Source: Thermoplasmata archaeon (GTDB lineage Archaea; Thermoplasmatota; Thermoplasmata; Thermoplasmatales; Thermoplasmataceae). Taken from it: DNA of 30,438 bases. This document shows, one piece after another, positions 7,910-15,814 of the stretch; the first letter of the stretch is position 1; the number at the start of each line of letters is the position of its first letter. The stretch spans positions 1-30,438 of the forward strand of contig JAJZNS010000034.1 in assembly GCA_021811635.1 (NCBI GenBank), written 5' to 3'. The notes under the pieces are model-generated. The model did no database searches, was not told the DNA's origin, and saw nothing but the letters and a program-made list of their open reading frames with translations. Both the position numbers and the translations under genes were made by a program.

Positions 7910-9367
7910 ATGCTAAATGACGTGTTGCTGGAAACTTTTTCCAAGTTCCTGAGGCAACAGTATGGCAGTTCCCTGATCATAAAAGGCAAGCCTGGAGCGG
8001 GTAAAACCACGTTTGCCCTTGAGCTTCTTGATTCACTCCGGAAAACGTCACCCTCTTACTATATCACGACAAGATTCTCCAATGATCCTCTTGCAGAGCG
8101 ATTTCCATGGCTGGGAGAAGTCTCAGCAGGATCCAAGAGCAGGAACAGGAATGTAGATACGCTCAGCGATGCGTTTCGGGAAAACCTGGAACGGCTTGAA
8201 AGGATGATCGAGGAGGGCAAGGTTTCAAGAAATCTTGGAAATGTTGGTTCCCAGGGAATCGTCCTGAACATAGAGGAGATACTCCCTGAACTGGAATCCC
8301 TGTACTCTTTTGTAAGCCAAAACGTCAATTCCAAGCCAGTCGTGGTGGTTGATTCTATCGAGGCACTTGCCGAAAAATACGATCTTGATCCGGAAATTCT
8401 CTTCCAGGTTATACAGAAGGACCTGGTGGAAAAGTCAGGAGCAAACATCCTCATGATAATGGAACAGGACAGGGAGATTGCACTTGATTACTATGCCGAC
8501 GGCGTGGTGAGGATGGGGTATGACTATTTCAACAACTTTATCATCAGAACCGTCACAATAGAGAAACTCCGCGGGGTTTCAATCGGGTCAAGCCCCATTT
8601 ATCTGTACTCACTTGATTCAGGACATTTCCAGTCCTTCAAGAGGGAGCAGATCGTTTATCCGGCCCAGCGAATGAAGAAGATCGTGAAGGCAGAGGACAG
8701 GCAGTTCGAGGTCTCTCTGGGGATGCCCGAGTTTGCAAAACTGTATCCAAATGCAACCGACAAGCTTCCACTCGGGTCAGTGGTAATGATCCACCGGCAG
8801 ACCCAGTCAAATGTGGTTGACCAGTACGTCAATCTTTTCAAGAACAGCGTAATCAAGCACAGCATTACCAACGGCAGGGGGATACTGGATGTGACTTCGA
8901 GCAATTACGAATCGTCCAGGATACTAGTTGGAACAATGGATCCAGACTTCTTGAAGCATTATATTACGGCAGAAAAGGCAGAGAAGTCCAGCCCGTTTGT
9001 CATAAACATAGGCGGAAAGAACATGATAGAGGATTTCCCGAGAGAGGTCATTGACTACTACATGACAAACTCCAAGAAGCCTTATGTTTACGTATTCTCA
9101 ACTGACTTCCTCAAATTCATCTATGGGGATTCGTTTGCGGGAGACTTCGCCACGATCATAAACGCCATAAGGCCAACCGGAATCGTGGTGATTGTGGCAG
9201 ATGAAGAGGAATACCGTAAACTGTATCATTATTCCAGCTTTACTGTCCACATCAACGACATCAACGGTTACGTCACGCTTAACTCTGACTCTGCCAACAT
9301 GTACATAGGATCGGTCACCTATGATGAAGAAAAATGGCCCGGAATAAGGCTCTCATTCGTTGCCTGA
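7910..9367 (+). CDS. RecA/KaiC-like P-loop ATPase, function unknown
   Basis: A 485-residue protein with an N-terminal RecA/KaiC-type ATPase domain. Walker A is GKPGAGKT (26-33), preceded by a short segment (YGSSLIIK), and Walker B is PVVVVDS ending near D148. A charged segment (about 75-110) separates them. The C-terminal half (about 250-485) is not one I recognise; it has mixed alpha/beta character and no clear motif. A second Walker A is not seen, so this is not a double-domain KaiC. The overall plan (N-terminal P-loop plus long C-terminal half) recalls the archaeal GvpD/RAD55-like ATPases, but no gas-vesicle gene is nearby, so any regulatory role is guesswork. It has its own TATA element and probably a leaderless mRNA. 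The last 15 bases overlap the convergent gene at 9353. Confidence 0.85.
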   Translation: MLNDVLLETFSKFLRQQYGSSLIIKGKPGAGKTTFALELLDSLRKTSPSYYITTRFSNDPLAERFPWLGEVSAGSKSRNRNVDTLSDAFRENLERLERMIEEGKVSRNLGNVGSQGIVLNIEEILPELESLYSFVSQNVNSKPVVVVDSIEALAEKYDLDPEILFQVIQKDLVEKSGANILMIMEQDREIALDYYADGVVRMGYDYFNNFIIRTVTIEKLRGVSIGSSPIYLYSLDSGHFQSFKREQIVYPAQRMKKIVKAEDRQFEVSLGMPEFAKLYPNATDKLPLGSVVMIHRQTQSNVVDQYVNLFKNSVIKHSITNGRGILDVTSSNYESSRILVGTMDPDFLKHYITAEKAEKSSPFVINIGGKNMIEDFPREVIDYYMTNSKKPYVYVFSTDFLKFIYGDSFAGDFATIINAIRPTGIVVIVADEEEYRKLYHYSSFTVHINDINGYVTLNSDSANMYIGSVTYDEEKWPGIRLSFVA

Positions 9368-9694
9368 GGTTTTGATCCATTCAATCCAGATGCCTTTCAC
9401 AGCGGGATATTTAACATTTCCCTGAATAGTGCTGATCACTGCAGACAGCACCTGGATGGAAATCTCTGAAACGATCTTGAGCGCCTTTTCTGATGTTTCA
9501 TTTCTTGATTCACCCGTCAGGTCATATATCACCCTGAGCCTGTTTCCGTTGGCGTCATACGTGAGCCCTCCAGAAGGATGCTGCGACAGGTGAAGAGGCC
9601 CCTTGCTGTCCCGGAAACCCGAAACTATTGTGTCCAGCATATCGGATGGCAGGATCATCTCCGAGATCGCCCTGACCTGAAACATTGGAGCCAT
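9353..9694 (-). CDS. Hypothetical protein, about 113 residues
   Basis: Not recognised. The frame is open from 9721, but the ATG at 9694 (MAPMFQVRAISEMI) is chosen because a TATA-like CATAAATG (9719-9726) would start transcription near 9697, making the message almost leaderless; the earlier ATG lies inside that element. The protein has a predicted strand-rich N-terminal half, a glycine/asparagine turn (GLTYDANGNRLRVIYDL) and a helix near residues 68-92 (SEKALKIVSEISIQVLSAVI), a layout seen in small alpha/beta folds. No signal peptide, membrane segment or cysteine motif. It is transcribed divergently from hemB and overlaps the ATPase gene end by 15 bases. Codon composition resembles its neighbours, supporting a real gene. 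Confidence 0.65.
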   Translation of the reverse strand: MAPMFQVRAISEMILPSDMLDTIVSGFRDSKGPLHLSQHPSGGLTYDANGNRLRVIYDLTGESRNETSEKALKIVSEISIQVLSAVISTIQGNVKYPAVKGIWIEWIKTSGNE

Positions 9695-9730
9695 ACCATC
9701 ACTTAAATTGTGGATTCGCATTTATGCCTT

Positions 9731-10696
9731 ATGTTCCCTATTACCAGAATGCGCCGCGCGAGGGTCAACCAGTCCATCAGGGAATTGCTCAGTGATGTGT
9801 CTGTTGATGCCAGGAAGCTGATTATGCCTGTCTTCGTAGACGAAGGGCTGAATGGAAAGCGGGAAATCAATTCCATGCCCGGCATTTTCAGGCACGGTAT
9901 AGACGCCTTGCCTGGCCATCTAGATGAGCTGCAGCATGCTGGTCTCAAGAACATTATTCTTTTCGGCATCCCAAAGGAGAAGGACTCCGGAGGCAGCTCC
10001 TCCTATCTGAGTGACGGGATCGTACAGAAAAGCATCAGGATTGCCAGGGAAAATTTCTCCCTTAACGTAATCGCGGATCTCTGCCTTTGCGAATACACCG
10101 ATACTGGTCAATGCGGCATCATCCGTGATGGTTATGTCGACAATGATGCCACACTCTCCGTATATGACAAGATTGCTGCAAGCTACGCAGATGCCGGTGT
10201 GGATGTAGTTGCACCGAGCGGGATGATGGACGGCCAGGTTGGTTCAATCCGAAGAGCTCTAGACAAATCTGGTCACGAAAATGTCATGATCATGAGTTAC
10301 AGCAACAAGTATGCTTCCACCCTCTATTCACCATTTAGGGATGCAGCCGATTCCGCTCCCAGGGTGGGAGACAGAAAAAGCTATCAGATGGATTATCGCA
10401 GGAAGAAAGAATATCTGATGGAAACGTCCCTCGACATTGAAGAAGGTGCTGACATAATCATGGTCAAGCCGGCAATTTTCTACCTTGATATAGTGAAATC
10501 GGTTTCAGACCATTTCCCCAAGCCTCTGGCCGTGTACAGTGTGAGCGGCGAATACTCCATGATCAGGCATGCCCTGGATCTTGGAATCCTGCCCCATGAA
10601 ACTGTTGGGGAATACATAACATCAATATTCAGGGCTGGCGCGGATCTTGTGATCACATATTTTGCTCTGGAAATAGCCGGAAAGGGCGGGGCTTAA
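9731..10696 (+). CDS. hemB: Porphobilinogen synthase (ALA dehydratase), zinc type
   Basis: Condenses two 5-aminolevulinate molecules to porphobilinogen in heme/tetrapyrrole synthesis. It is 321 residues from the chosen ATG. The active-site cysteines are C118, C120 and C128 in DLCLCEYTDTGQCG, the zinc-binding form of the family (magnesium-only enzymes lack them). The two active lysines are K193 in SYSNKYAS and K246 in IMVKPAIF. The frame is open to a GTG at 9710, but the ATG at 9731 is preferred: MFPITRMRRARVNQSIR matches the family start, and TTAAAT (9703-9708) lies about 25 bases upstream, giving a leaderless message. Its 5' region faces the unknown gene starting at 9694. No other heme gene is in the window. 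Confidence 0.95.
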   Translation: MFPITRMRRARVNQSIRELLSDVSVDARKLIMPVFVDEGLNGKREINSMPGIFRHGIDALPGHLDELQHAGLKNIILFGIPKEKDSGGSSSYLSDGIVQKSIRIARENFSLNVIADLCLCEYTDTGQCGIIRDGYVDNDATLSVYDKIAASYADAGVDVVAPSGMMDGQVGSIRRALDKSGHENVMIMSYSNKYASTLYSPFRDAADSAPRVGDRKSYQMDYRRKKEYLMETSLDIEEGADIIMVKPAIFYLDIVKSVSDHFPKPLAVYSVSGEYSMIRHALDLGILPHETVGEYITSIFRAGADLVITYFALEIAGKGGA

Positions 10697-10715
10697 CACC
10701 CCCTCAAAGGCAGAA

Positions 10716-11786
10716 TTACTGTGGAGGCGTTTTGGCCTTCTTGCCACCAGCCGATTCTTTCCTGTATTTTTTGACTGCGTCTATGATGGCAGGAATGGCC
10801 TTGTTGACGTCCGCATTTATAAAATAGTCAGAATACTTTACAATTTCGGCATTGGGATCAGTATTTATCGCTATTATGGTCTCGCTGTTCTTCATTCCCA
10901 TGATGTGCTGGATTTTTCCGGAAATGCCTGCAGCAACATACAGCTTGGGCCTAACAGTAGTCCCTGTCTGCCCAACCTGGTGATCCCTGGAAATCCATCC
11001 CAGATCCGCCGTAGGGCGCGAGGCGCCCACAACGCCTCCAACTTCACCTGCCAGCTGCTCAAGCATTTTGAATCCAGCCGGTCCTCCTAGTCCCAGGCCA
11101 CCTGATACTACTATGTCCGCAGCAGTAAGATCAACCCTATCCTTCTTTCTGAACTCGATGATATTCTTGGTGAGATACTTCTTGTCTATCTTCACGTTCC
11201 TTATGTCTATTTTTCCGGCGGGTTTCCCATCCACCTTTGCCGGAACTTTGAATATTCCGGCCCTTGCGGTCGCCATCTGAGGCCTGTGCTTCCTGCAGAG
11301 GATCTCTGCCAGCATGCTCTCACCGTATGTTGGTCTGCGGGCAGACAGAATTCTGGTATCCGTCTCTATGTCAAGCTCTGTGCAGTCTGCAGTCACGCCT
11401 GCCTGACACTTTACTGCAATCCTTGACGCAAGATCCCTCCCATTCCTTGTAGCTGGTATAAGAAAGACGTTGGGTTTCTCACTCATAACAAATTCCCCAA
11501 CAAGGTTCGCGTATGGGACTGTCCTGAAGTCCCTCAGATCCTTTGACTGTGCACCGAGCACTCTGTCACAGCCATAAGACACAGCCTCTTCCGCCATGCT
11601 GGATATGTCATCGCCAATCAGTATGCCAACGAGTTCCTCGTTGACCTTCGTTGCGAGTTCCCTGCCGATGCCGATCATTTCCAGAGCGACTCTCTTCAAC
11701 CTGCCCTGACCACTTTCCAAATAAACGAACACATGCCTGTATTCTTCGGGTTTGTCAACGGGTTTTGCAAACTGAAGTCCTACCAA
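10716..11786 (-). CDS. etfA: Electron transfer flavoprotein alpha subunit
   Basis: FAD-binding alpha subunit (FixB) of an electron transfer flavoprotein, 356 residues. The N-terminal domain (about 1-215) has the EtfA/B fold, including FLIPATRNGRDLASRIA and TYGESMLAEILC. The C-terminal FAD domain has GASRPTADLGWISRDHQVGQ, TGTTVRPKLY and GISGKIQHIMGM, followed by the conserved AINTDPNAEI. The start is TTG one base after the etfB stop (TAAATTG), with AGGTG eight bases upstream. It is the last gene of fixC-fixX-etfB-etfA. The lysine-rich tail (KKYRKESAGGKKAKTPPQ) is a small extension. It faces hemB across a 19-base convergent gap containing a weak GGGG/CCCC inverted repeat. Confidence 0.94.
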   Translation of the reverse strand: MVGLQFAKPVDKPEEYRHVFVYLESGQGRLKRVALEMIGIGRELATKVNEELVGILIGDDISSMAEEAVSYGCDRVLGAQSKDLRDFRTVPYANLVGEFVMSEKPNVFLIPATRNGRDLASRIAVKCQAGVTADCTELDIETDTRILSARRPTYGESMLAEILCRKHRPQMATARAGIFKVPAKVDGKPAGKIDIRNVKIDKKYLTKNIIEFRKKDRVDLTAADIVVSGGLGLGGPAGFKMLEQLAGEVGGVVGASRPTADLGWISRDHQVGQTGTTVRPKLYVAAGISGKIQHIMGMKNSETIIAINTDPNAEIVKYSDYFINADVNKAIPAIIDAVKKYRKESAGGKKAKTPPQ

Positions 11787-11787
11787 T

Positions 11788-12579
11788 TTACTTCACCTTG
11801 AGGATATTCTTTTCGTAGAGTTCCTTTACCATGTCCGGGATAGTTTCCACAGTGACAGGTTTTTTTGCCCTCTCCCTCTCCTTGATGGACTGCATCTTTC
11901 TCACTATTGTGGGTGATCCGCGCACCCCTACCCACTCCGGCTGAAGCCCGAGCTTTTCCAGGTTCCATACCTCAATGCCTTTTCTCGTTGCGTCAATTTT
12001 ACGCCTAAGAGTCTGCATGCGGGGAAAGTTGCTTCCAAGAAGCATGGTCACCAGCACTGGTGTGGGGCACTGTACTACTTCTGTACCGTCTTCGAGTTCT
12101 CTTTCGGCAGTCACACGGCCATCCGAAAATTCAATCTTGCTGCAGTACGTTATCTGGTCAATTCCGAGGAACTCAGCCACTCCCGGGCCAACATGCCCTG
12201 TGCTGGAGTCAGAAGATTCTTCACCGGCTATGATAATGTCGAAATGATCAAGCTTGGAAATTGCCGATGCCACCGTGAGCCCGGTTGGGTATGTGTCTGC
12301 GCCTCCGAATGCCCTGTCGGAGACTAAGACTGCTCTGTCTGCGCCCCTTGCAAGGCATTCAATCATGGTGGTTTCGGCCTGAGGGGGGCCCATGGAAACA
12401 ATGGTGATATTTGCCGGGACCTTATCCTTTATCTGCAGTGCCGCCTCAAGGGCATTCTCATCTGCCCTGTTCGTGACGTTCCTGGTCATGCTCCTGTTCA
12501 GGTTCATCGTTACTGGATCAATGACCACTTCCTGGCTGTCCGGTACCTGCTTTACCATCACAACTATTTCAAGAACCAT
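11788..12579 (-). CDS. etfB: Electron transfer flavoprotein beta subunit
   Basis: Beta subunit (FixA) of the electron transfer flavoprotein, 263 residues, partner of the downstream etfA. Family features: VMVKQVPDSQEVVIDP at the N terminus, the NRADENALEAAL helix, the GADRAVLVSDRAFGGADT nucleotide-binding region and AGEESSDSSTGHVGPGVAEFLG near the middle, with LGSNFPRMQTLRRKI later. In bifurcating ETFs this subunit binds the second FAD, and the FixC/FixX partners here are consistent with that type, but one cannot tell bifurcating from conventional ETF without alignment. The ATG lies six bases after the fixX stop with GGGATGAT upstream. Confidence 0.94.
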   Translation of the reverse strand: MVLEIVVMVKQVPDSQEVVIDPVTMNLNRSMTRNVTNRADENALEAALQIKDKVPANITIVSMGPPQAETTMIECLARGADRAVLVSDRAFGGADTYPTGLTVASAISKLDHFDIIIAGEESSDSSTGHVGPGVAEFLGIDQITYCSKIEFSDGRVTAERELEDGTEVVQCPTPVLVTMLLGSNFPRMQTLRRKIDATRKGIEVWNLEKLGLQPEWVGVRGSPTIVRKMQSIKERERAKKPVTVETIPDMVKELYEKNILKVK

Positions 12580-12585
12580 GGCATA

Positions 12586-12858
12586 TCATCCCAGTTTATA
12601 CTTTATCCCCTGCCCGCCCTTCGGGTTGGTCCAGTTCACGCTACCATGGGAGCATGCAACGAAACAAGTTCCACATTCAACGCAATCCTCATACTTGAAA
12701 TTCAGCTTGCCGTCAATCAGTTTGTAGCAGCTCGCAGGGCATGCGAAAGTGCAGAAATGATCAGGGCATACTTCACAGAGATCAGGCTTTACGGTAATGT
12801 GTGCATAAGTCGGGTCAGTCTTGTAATTCAGCACGGAGAGTTTTTCCTCAATGTTCAT
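12586..12858 (-). CDS. fixX: FixX-like ferredoxin
   Basis: A 90-residue iron-sulfur protein that in FixABCX systems passes electrons between the ETF and the FixC quinone oxidoreductase. Nine cysteines are present. The first group is CEVCPDHFCTFACP (C28, C31, C36, C40) followed by C44, and the second is DCVECGTCFVACS (four cysteines spaced CxxCxxCxxxC). The second group can bind a [4Fe-4S] cluster; the first has an irregular CxxCxxxxC spacing and may be degenerate or also bind metal. The ATG follows the fixC stop immediately (TGAATG), with GAGGAAG upstream. Confidence 0.93.
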   Translation of the reverse strand: MNIEEKLSVLNYKTDPTYAHITVKPDLCEVCPDHFCTFACPASCYKLIDGKLNFKYEDCVECGTCFVACSHGSVNWTNPKGGQGIKYKLG

Positions 12859-14151
12859 TCACATCTTCCTCATCAATCTGAATCCTTCAATTATCAGCTT
12901 CTTCCTGTCATAACCGGTTTCCTTCAGGCTACCAAGCGCTATTTCCATCAGATGCTTTTTAGGCTCTCCTGTTTCGTGGAACATGCCATTCAGCACACGC
13001 TCCGCAAACTTTGGGATAAATTCATGAACCATCGGGCTCCAGGTCACCTTTGAAATTCCCCGGAAGTTATTCATGTCTTTGATCGCCTGGGAATCCTTCA
13101 TGAGATGGTCGTAATATGCTATATGGTCGAGATCGTAAGACCCGCTGTTCTTGCATCTGACTGCAGTGTCAGCCGCTGCGATCCCGGAAGCAATTGCATA
13201 ATTCATACCCTGAATTACCATGCCGTTACTGAATGATAATCCCGCAGAATCCCCGGTGATCACGTAACCGTTGCCGTAAAGCTTGGGGACATAGTCGATG
13301 CCACCTTCGCATACCAGATGGGCGCTGTACTCCTGAAGCTGCCCGCCTTCGAGGTAGGGGGCTATATAGGGGTGACTGACAAACTGATCCATGATATTGA
13401 AAGAATAGGTGCTGTTGTCTTTCCTTAGCGCAGCCATGTCTATCACGACACCGACAGAGATAGTGTCCTTGTTGGTGTAAAGAAATCCACCTGCCTTTAC
13501 TCCATTCTTAAGGAAACCGAGTGAGAATTCTGCTGCCATGCCGGCTCCGTTCCTGAGGTTGAATCTTTCGTTGATTACCTGTTCTGAAAGCTTAACAACC
13601 TGCTTTATTCCTATTGCGACGTCATGGTCCCCAATGGGAGGACGGAGTCCCTCTCCTATTGCGATTCTCGGGTTGGCGCCTTCAGCGAGTACAACCAGAT
13701 CGGATGTGATAGTGTCATTACCCTGTTTGATCCCCACCACCCTTTTGCCATTCCAGGCAAGCCCGTCAACGGTAATGCCGGTAATTACCATAGATCCCGC
13801 ATCCTTTGCCTTCTTGGCAAGCCAACCGTCCAGTTTTGTCCTCAGGACCGAATATCCTGTCTTTTCTTTTTCGAATTTCTTTGTCTTGAAGTCGATGCCG
13901 ATGTAAGAGTCATCAGTCAGGAAACCGGTTACTTTGTTGCTTATGAAGCGTTCAAGAGGGGCACTCTTTTCCCAGTCAGGATAGAGCTTGGAGAGTTCCT
14001 GACCCCAAAGGATTCCTCCAGAAACGTTCTTGCTGCCTGGCGGGTCGCCCCTTTCGACCAAGAGAACGTTCAGTCCGGAAGATGCCATTCTGGAGGCTGC
14101 CGATGCCCCGGCAGGACCTGCTCCTACTACGATTGCATCGAATTCGCTCAT
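12859..14151 (-). CDS. fixC: FixC / ETF-quinone oxidoreductase-like flavoprotein
   Basis: FAD-dependent oxidoreductase of the FixC/ETF:quinone oxidoreductase group, 430 residues, expected to pass electrons from the ETF to membrane quinone. The N-terminal Rossmann motif VVGAGPAGASAASRMA (8-23) is followed by LLVERGDPPGSKNVSGG. The second FAD contact is NGYVITGDSAGLSFSNGM, with a glycine-rich QGMNYAIASGIAAADTA after it. The related geranylgeranyl-reductase family is the main alternative, excluded by the linked fixX and etf genes. It is the first gene of the operon, with a TATA element 14174-14183 placing the start at the ATG (leaderless). Confidence 0.94.
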   Translation of the reverse strand: MSEFDAIVVGAGPAGASAASRMASSGLNVLLVERGDPPGSKNVSGGILWGQELSKLYPDWEKSAPLERFISNKVTGFLTDDSYIGIDFKTKKFEKEKTGYSVLRTKLDGWLAKKAKDAGSMVITGITVDGLAWNGKRVVGIKQGNDTITSDLVVLAEGANPRIAIGEGLRPPIGDHDVAIGIKQVVKLSEQVINERFNLRNGAGMAAEFSLGFLKNGVKAGGFLYTNKDTISVGVVIDMAALRKDNSTYSFNIMDQFVSHPYIAPYLEGGQLQEYSAHLVCEGGIDYVPKLYGNGYVITGDSAGLSFSNGMVIQGMNYAIASGIAAADTAVRCKNSGSYDLDHIAYYDHLMKDSQAIKDMNNFRGISKVTWSPMVHEFIPKFAERVLNGMFHETGEPKKHLMEIALGSLKETGYDRKKLIIEGFRLMRKM

Positions 14152-14173
14152 ACACCACGGGATTTTACCTAAA

Positions 14174-14183
14174 CTTATATATC
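14174..14183 (-). promoter_or_regulatory. TATA element of the fixC-fixX-etfB-etfA operon
   Basis: ATATATAAG on the minus strand, centred about 27 bases before the fixC ATG at 14151. It predicts a leaderless transcript. No second promoter is visible inside the operon, where all gaps are six bases or less. Confidence 0.75.
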
Positions 14184-14219
14184 TATTGCCTGCAAGAAAT
14201 TGCCTAAAAAATGGAGTTT

Positions 14220-14247
14220 AAAAAATTCCGCCATCAAAATGATGGCG
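14220..14247 (-). terminator. Hairpin plus U-tract terminator of the sedolisin gene
   Basis: On the minus strand a seven-pair stem (CGCCATC with GATGGCG, loop ATTTT) spans the end of the sedolisin gene, with the TGA stop in the loop, followed by GAATTTTTT. A hairpin with a downstream T-run resembles an intrinsic terminator; in archaea the T-run alone is often sufficient. It lies before the upstream region of fixC on the same strand and would isolate the two units. Confidence 0.65.
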
Positions 14248-15490
14248 TAAGAGAAATCAATTCATAAACAACTGGACTTCCAATGCCCGTCACTTCGTCG
14301 TAACCTGGTCCTGCGTAATAGTATCCGTTGTATCCCGAAGTTATGTCATGGAAGGCCGTGCCATAGTCTGTGCTTGAGTAGATCGAGTATAGTACCTGAT
14401 GCACGTTTGCTCCATTAATCGCGGAGACGCCGTCGATAGACTGTATGTCTGCAAAGATTGCAGACCACTGTGGTGCAGACGCACTCGTTCCACCTACCTG
14501 AATCCAGCCTGATGACCCTTCATAAGTGGTGGTATCGTATACCCAAACTCCCGTATTTGGATTTGCGTCATATGATACGTCCGGGGTAGCCCTTCCAGAA
14601 GCACTTATTCCTGCGCCAGACTGGTATGATGGTTCAGGGAAGTATGTGCTTATTCCTCCGCCGGAGCTGTTCCAGGCAGTTTCATATCCATAGCTGGCTC
14701 CACCTGAGGTTGGGTTGTTGAGAACCAGGGAAGTCCCGCCTGCCGAAACCACTGACGGATCGGTAGAAGGATAGTCCACGGTAATGGAACTGGTCCCGTC
14801 CGTTGCACCGTTGTCGCCGGATGAAGCAACCGGAATGGCACCGTGCGAAGCCACATAATAGAAAATCGATGAATACTGGGCGAGTTCAGCCGAGGTCAAA
14901 CCGCTCTGTGCCTCTCCCCACGACATAGATATTATGTTTGCGTGTGTCACGTTATAGGCGTAGTTAACGGCATCATTGATCAGGTAGGTATTAGAGGCGC
15001 TTGGTGTCTCAATAAGGACAATTTTCGCTGCAGGTGCCATTGCATGGGCCCATTCAACGTCAAGGGAAGTTTCGAGTGCCCATCCTGAATTCCTTGAAAC
15101 CTTTCCAAAGGGCTGGACTATCTGCAGATTTATGGCTGGAAGGCCGAATGTGCTGTCAAATGTTTTAACGTCGCTGCTTATTGTCGGGCTTCCGTAAGCA
15201 TCAATCACTGCAATGACTTCACCGCTACCATAATTGGAATTGTATGCTCCGTTGCTCGTATACTGATATCCGTCCCAAATCTGTATCGGGATGTATCCGG
15301 GATAGGTGGTGGGAGCGGACGATCCTCCTCCGCCCTTCTTATCCGGCCCTATTAAGAACATGGTCACACCATGTCCACCGGATAGGACGTTTCCCTGATA
15401 ATTTCCATCTACAACCGAAGGAATGACGAGACCGCTGAATGCGATCATCATTCCTAAAGCCACCATAAGAACCAACTGTTTTTTAAACAT
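14234..15490 (-). CDS. Secreted sedolisin-type (S53) acid serine-carboxyl protease
   Basis: A 418-residue exported protease of the sedolisin/kumamolisin family, active in acid. Residues 1-28 form a signal peptide (KK then a hydrophobic core about 5-27). The catalytic set is E140 and D144 in ALETSLDVEW, D226 in SSGDNG as the oxyanion residue and S336 in GGTSASAP. The calcium site is FHDITSGYNG with GYDEVTGIGSP at the C terminus. Most family members carry a long propeptide (about 150-190 residues); here only about 35 residues separate the signal region from the catalytic domain, with a glycine-rich KKGGGG segment. No C-terminal anchor is seen. The gene has its own TATA (15512-15522) with a leaderless start, and a hairpin terminator at its end. 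An extracellular protein-degrading role for peptide uptake fits an acidophilic heterotroph. Confidence 0.93.
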   Translation of the reverse strand: MFKKQLVLMVALGMMIAFSGLVIPSVVDGNYQGNVLSGGHGVTMFLIGPDKKGGGGSSAPTTYPGYIPIQIWDGYQYTSNGAYNSNYGSGEVIAVIDAYGSPTISSDVKTFDSTFGLPAINLQIVQPFGKVSRNSGWALETSLDVEWAHAMAPAAKIVLIETPSASNTYLINDAVNYAYNVTHANIISMSWGEAQSGLTSAELAQYSSIFYYVASHGAIPVASSGDNGATDGTSSITVDYPSTDPSVVSAGGTSLVLNNPTSGGASYGYETAWNSSGGGISTYFPEPSYQSGAGISASGRATPDVSYDANPNTGVWVYDTTTYEGSSGWIQVGGTSASAPQWSAIFADIQSIDGVSAINGANVHQVLYSIYSSTDYGTAFHDITSGYNGYYYAGPGYDEVTGIGSPVVYELISLTPSF

Positions 15491-15511
15491 CCAAAAAAAT
15501 AAAGTGTATCT

Positions 15512-15522
15512 AATATATAAAA
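15512..15522 (-). promoter_or_regulatory. TATA element of the sedolisin gene
   Basis: TTTTATATATTA on the minus strand, centred about 27 bases before the ATG at 15490, predicting a leaderless transcript. An A/T-rich stretch lies between. Confidence 0.75.
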
Positions 15523-15782
15523 GCTAGTAAGTGCATGCCTTGCCAGATCCGTTTTTAATACCGGTCTGAGTTGGATTCCAATCCCTTGAATGAAGGTCTT
15601 GCTTATGGTACAATGCTGCGTTCTAAAAATGCCAGGGAATAATGCATGGCTCGACTCTTCAGCTTCGAAATGAGATTTGAAATTTGGAAATTTCAGTTGG
15701 AGACATAGTTAAAAGCACACTACGCGCTCACTCTTTCCGGATTGCCAGGTAATCCTTTTCAAATATATCCAACGGCAGAACT
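15523..15782. other. Gene-free stretch between sedolisin and the glycosylase
   Basis: About 260 bases without a supported gene; no open frame on either strand looks protein-like. The only structure seen is a palindrome at 15679-15694 (GAAATTT, GG, AAATTTC) preceded by a partial copy (GAGATTTGAAATTT). No tRNA or box C/D pattern was recognised. Confidence 0.4.
15679..15694. repeat. A/T-rich inverted repeat
   Basis: Seven-base arms GAAATTT and AAATTTC around a GG centre. The two-base loop argues against a simple RNA hairpin and suggests a protein-binding palindrome. It lies 120 bases before the glycosylase start and about 190 bases from the sedolisin start, so its target is unclear. Confidence 0.35.
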
Positions 15783-15791
15783 CCTAAATAC
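15783..15791 (+). promoter_or_regulatory. Possible TATA element of the glycosylase gene
   Basis: CCTAAATAC centred about 28 bases before the TTG at 15815. Weak match, but the distance supports the TTG as a leaderless start over the internal ATG at 15851. Confidence 0.4.
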
Positions 15792-15814
15792 CTTGAACAT
15801 TTTTCACCGTCAGA

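Noticed and set aside
9703..9969. Minus-strand frames opposite hemB (9703-9969, 9722-9919, 9920-10111)
   Set aside because: Shadows of hemB, which has all active-site residues on the plus strand.
10684..10705. GGGG...CCCC inverted repeat after hemB as a terminator
   Set aside because: Only four pairs and no T-run on either strand.
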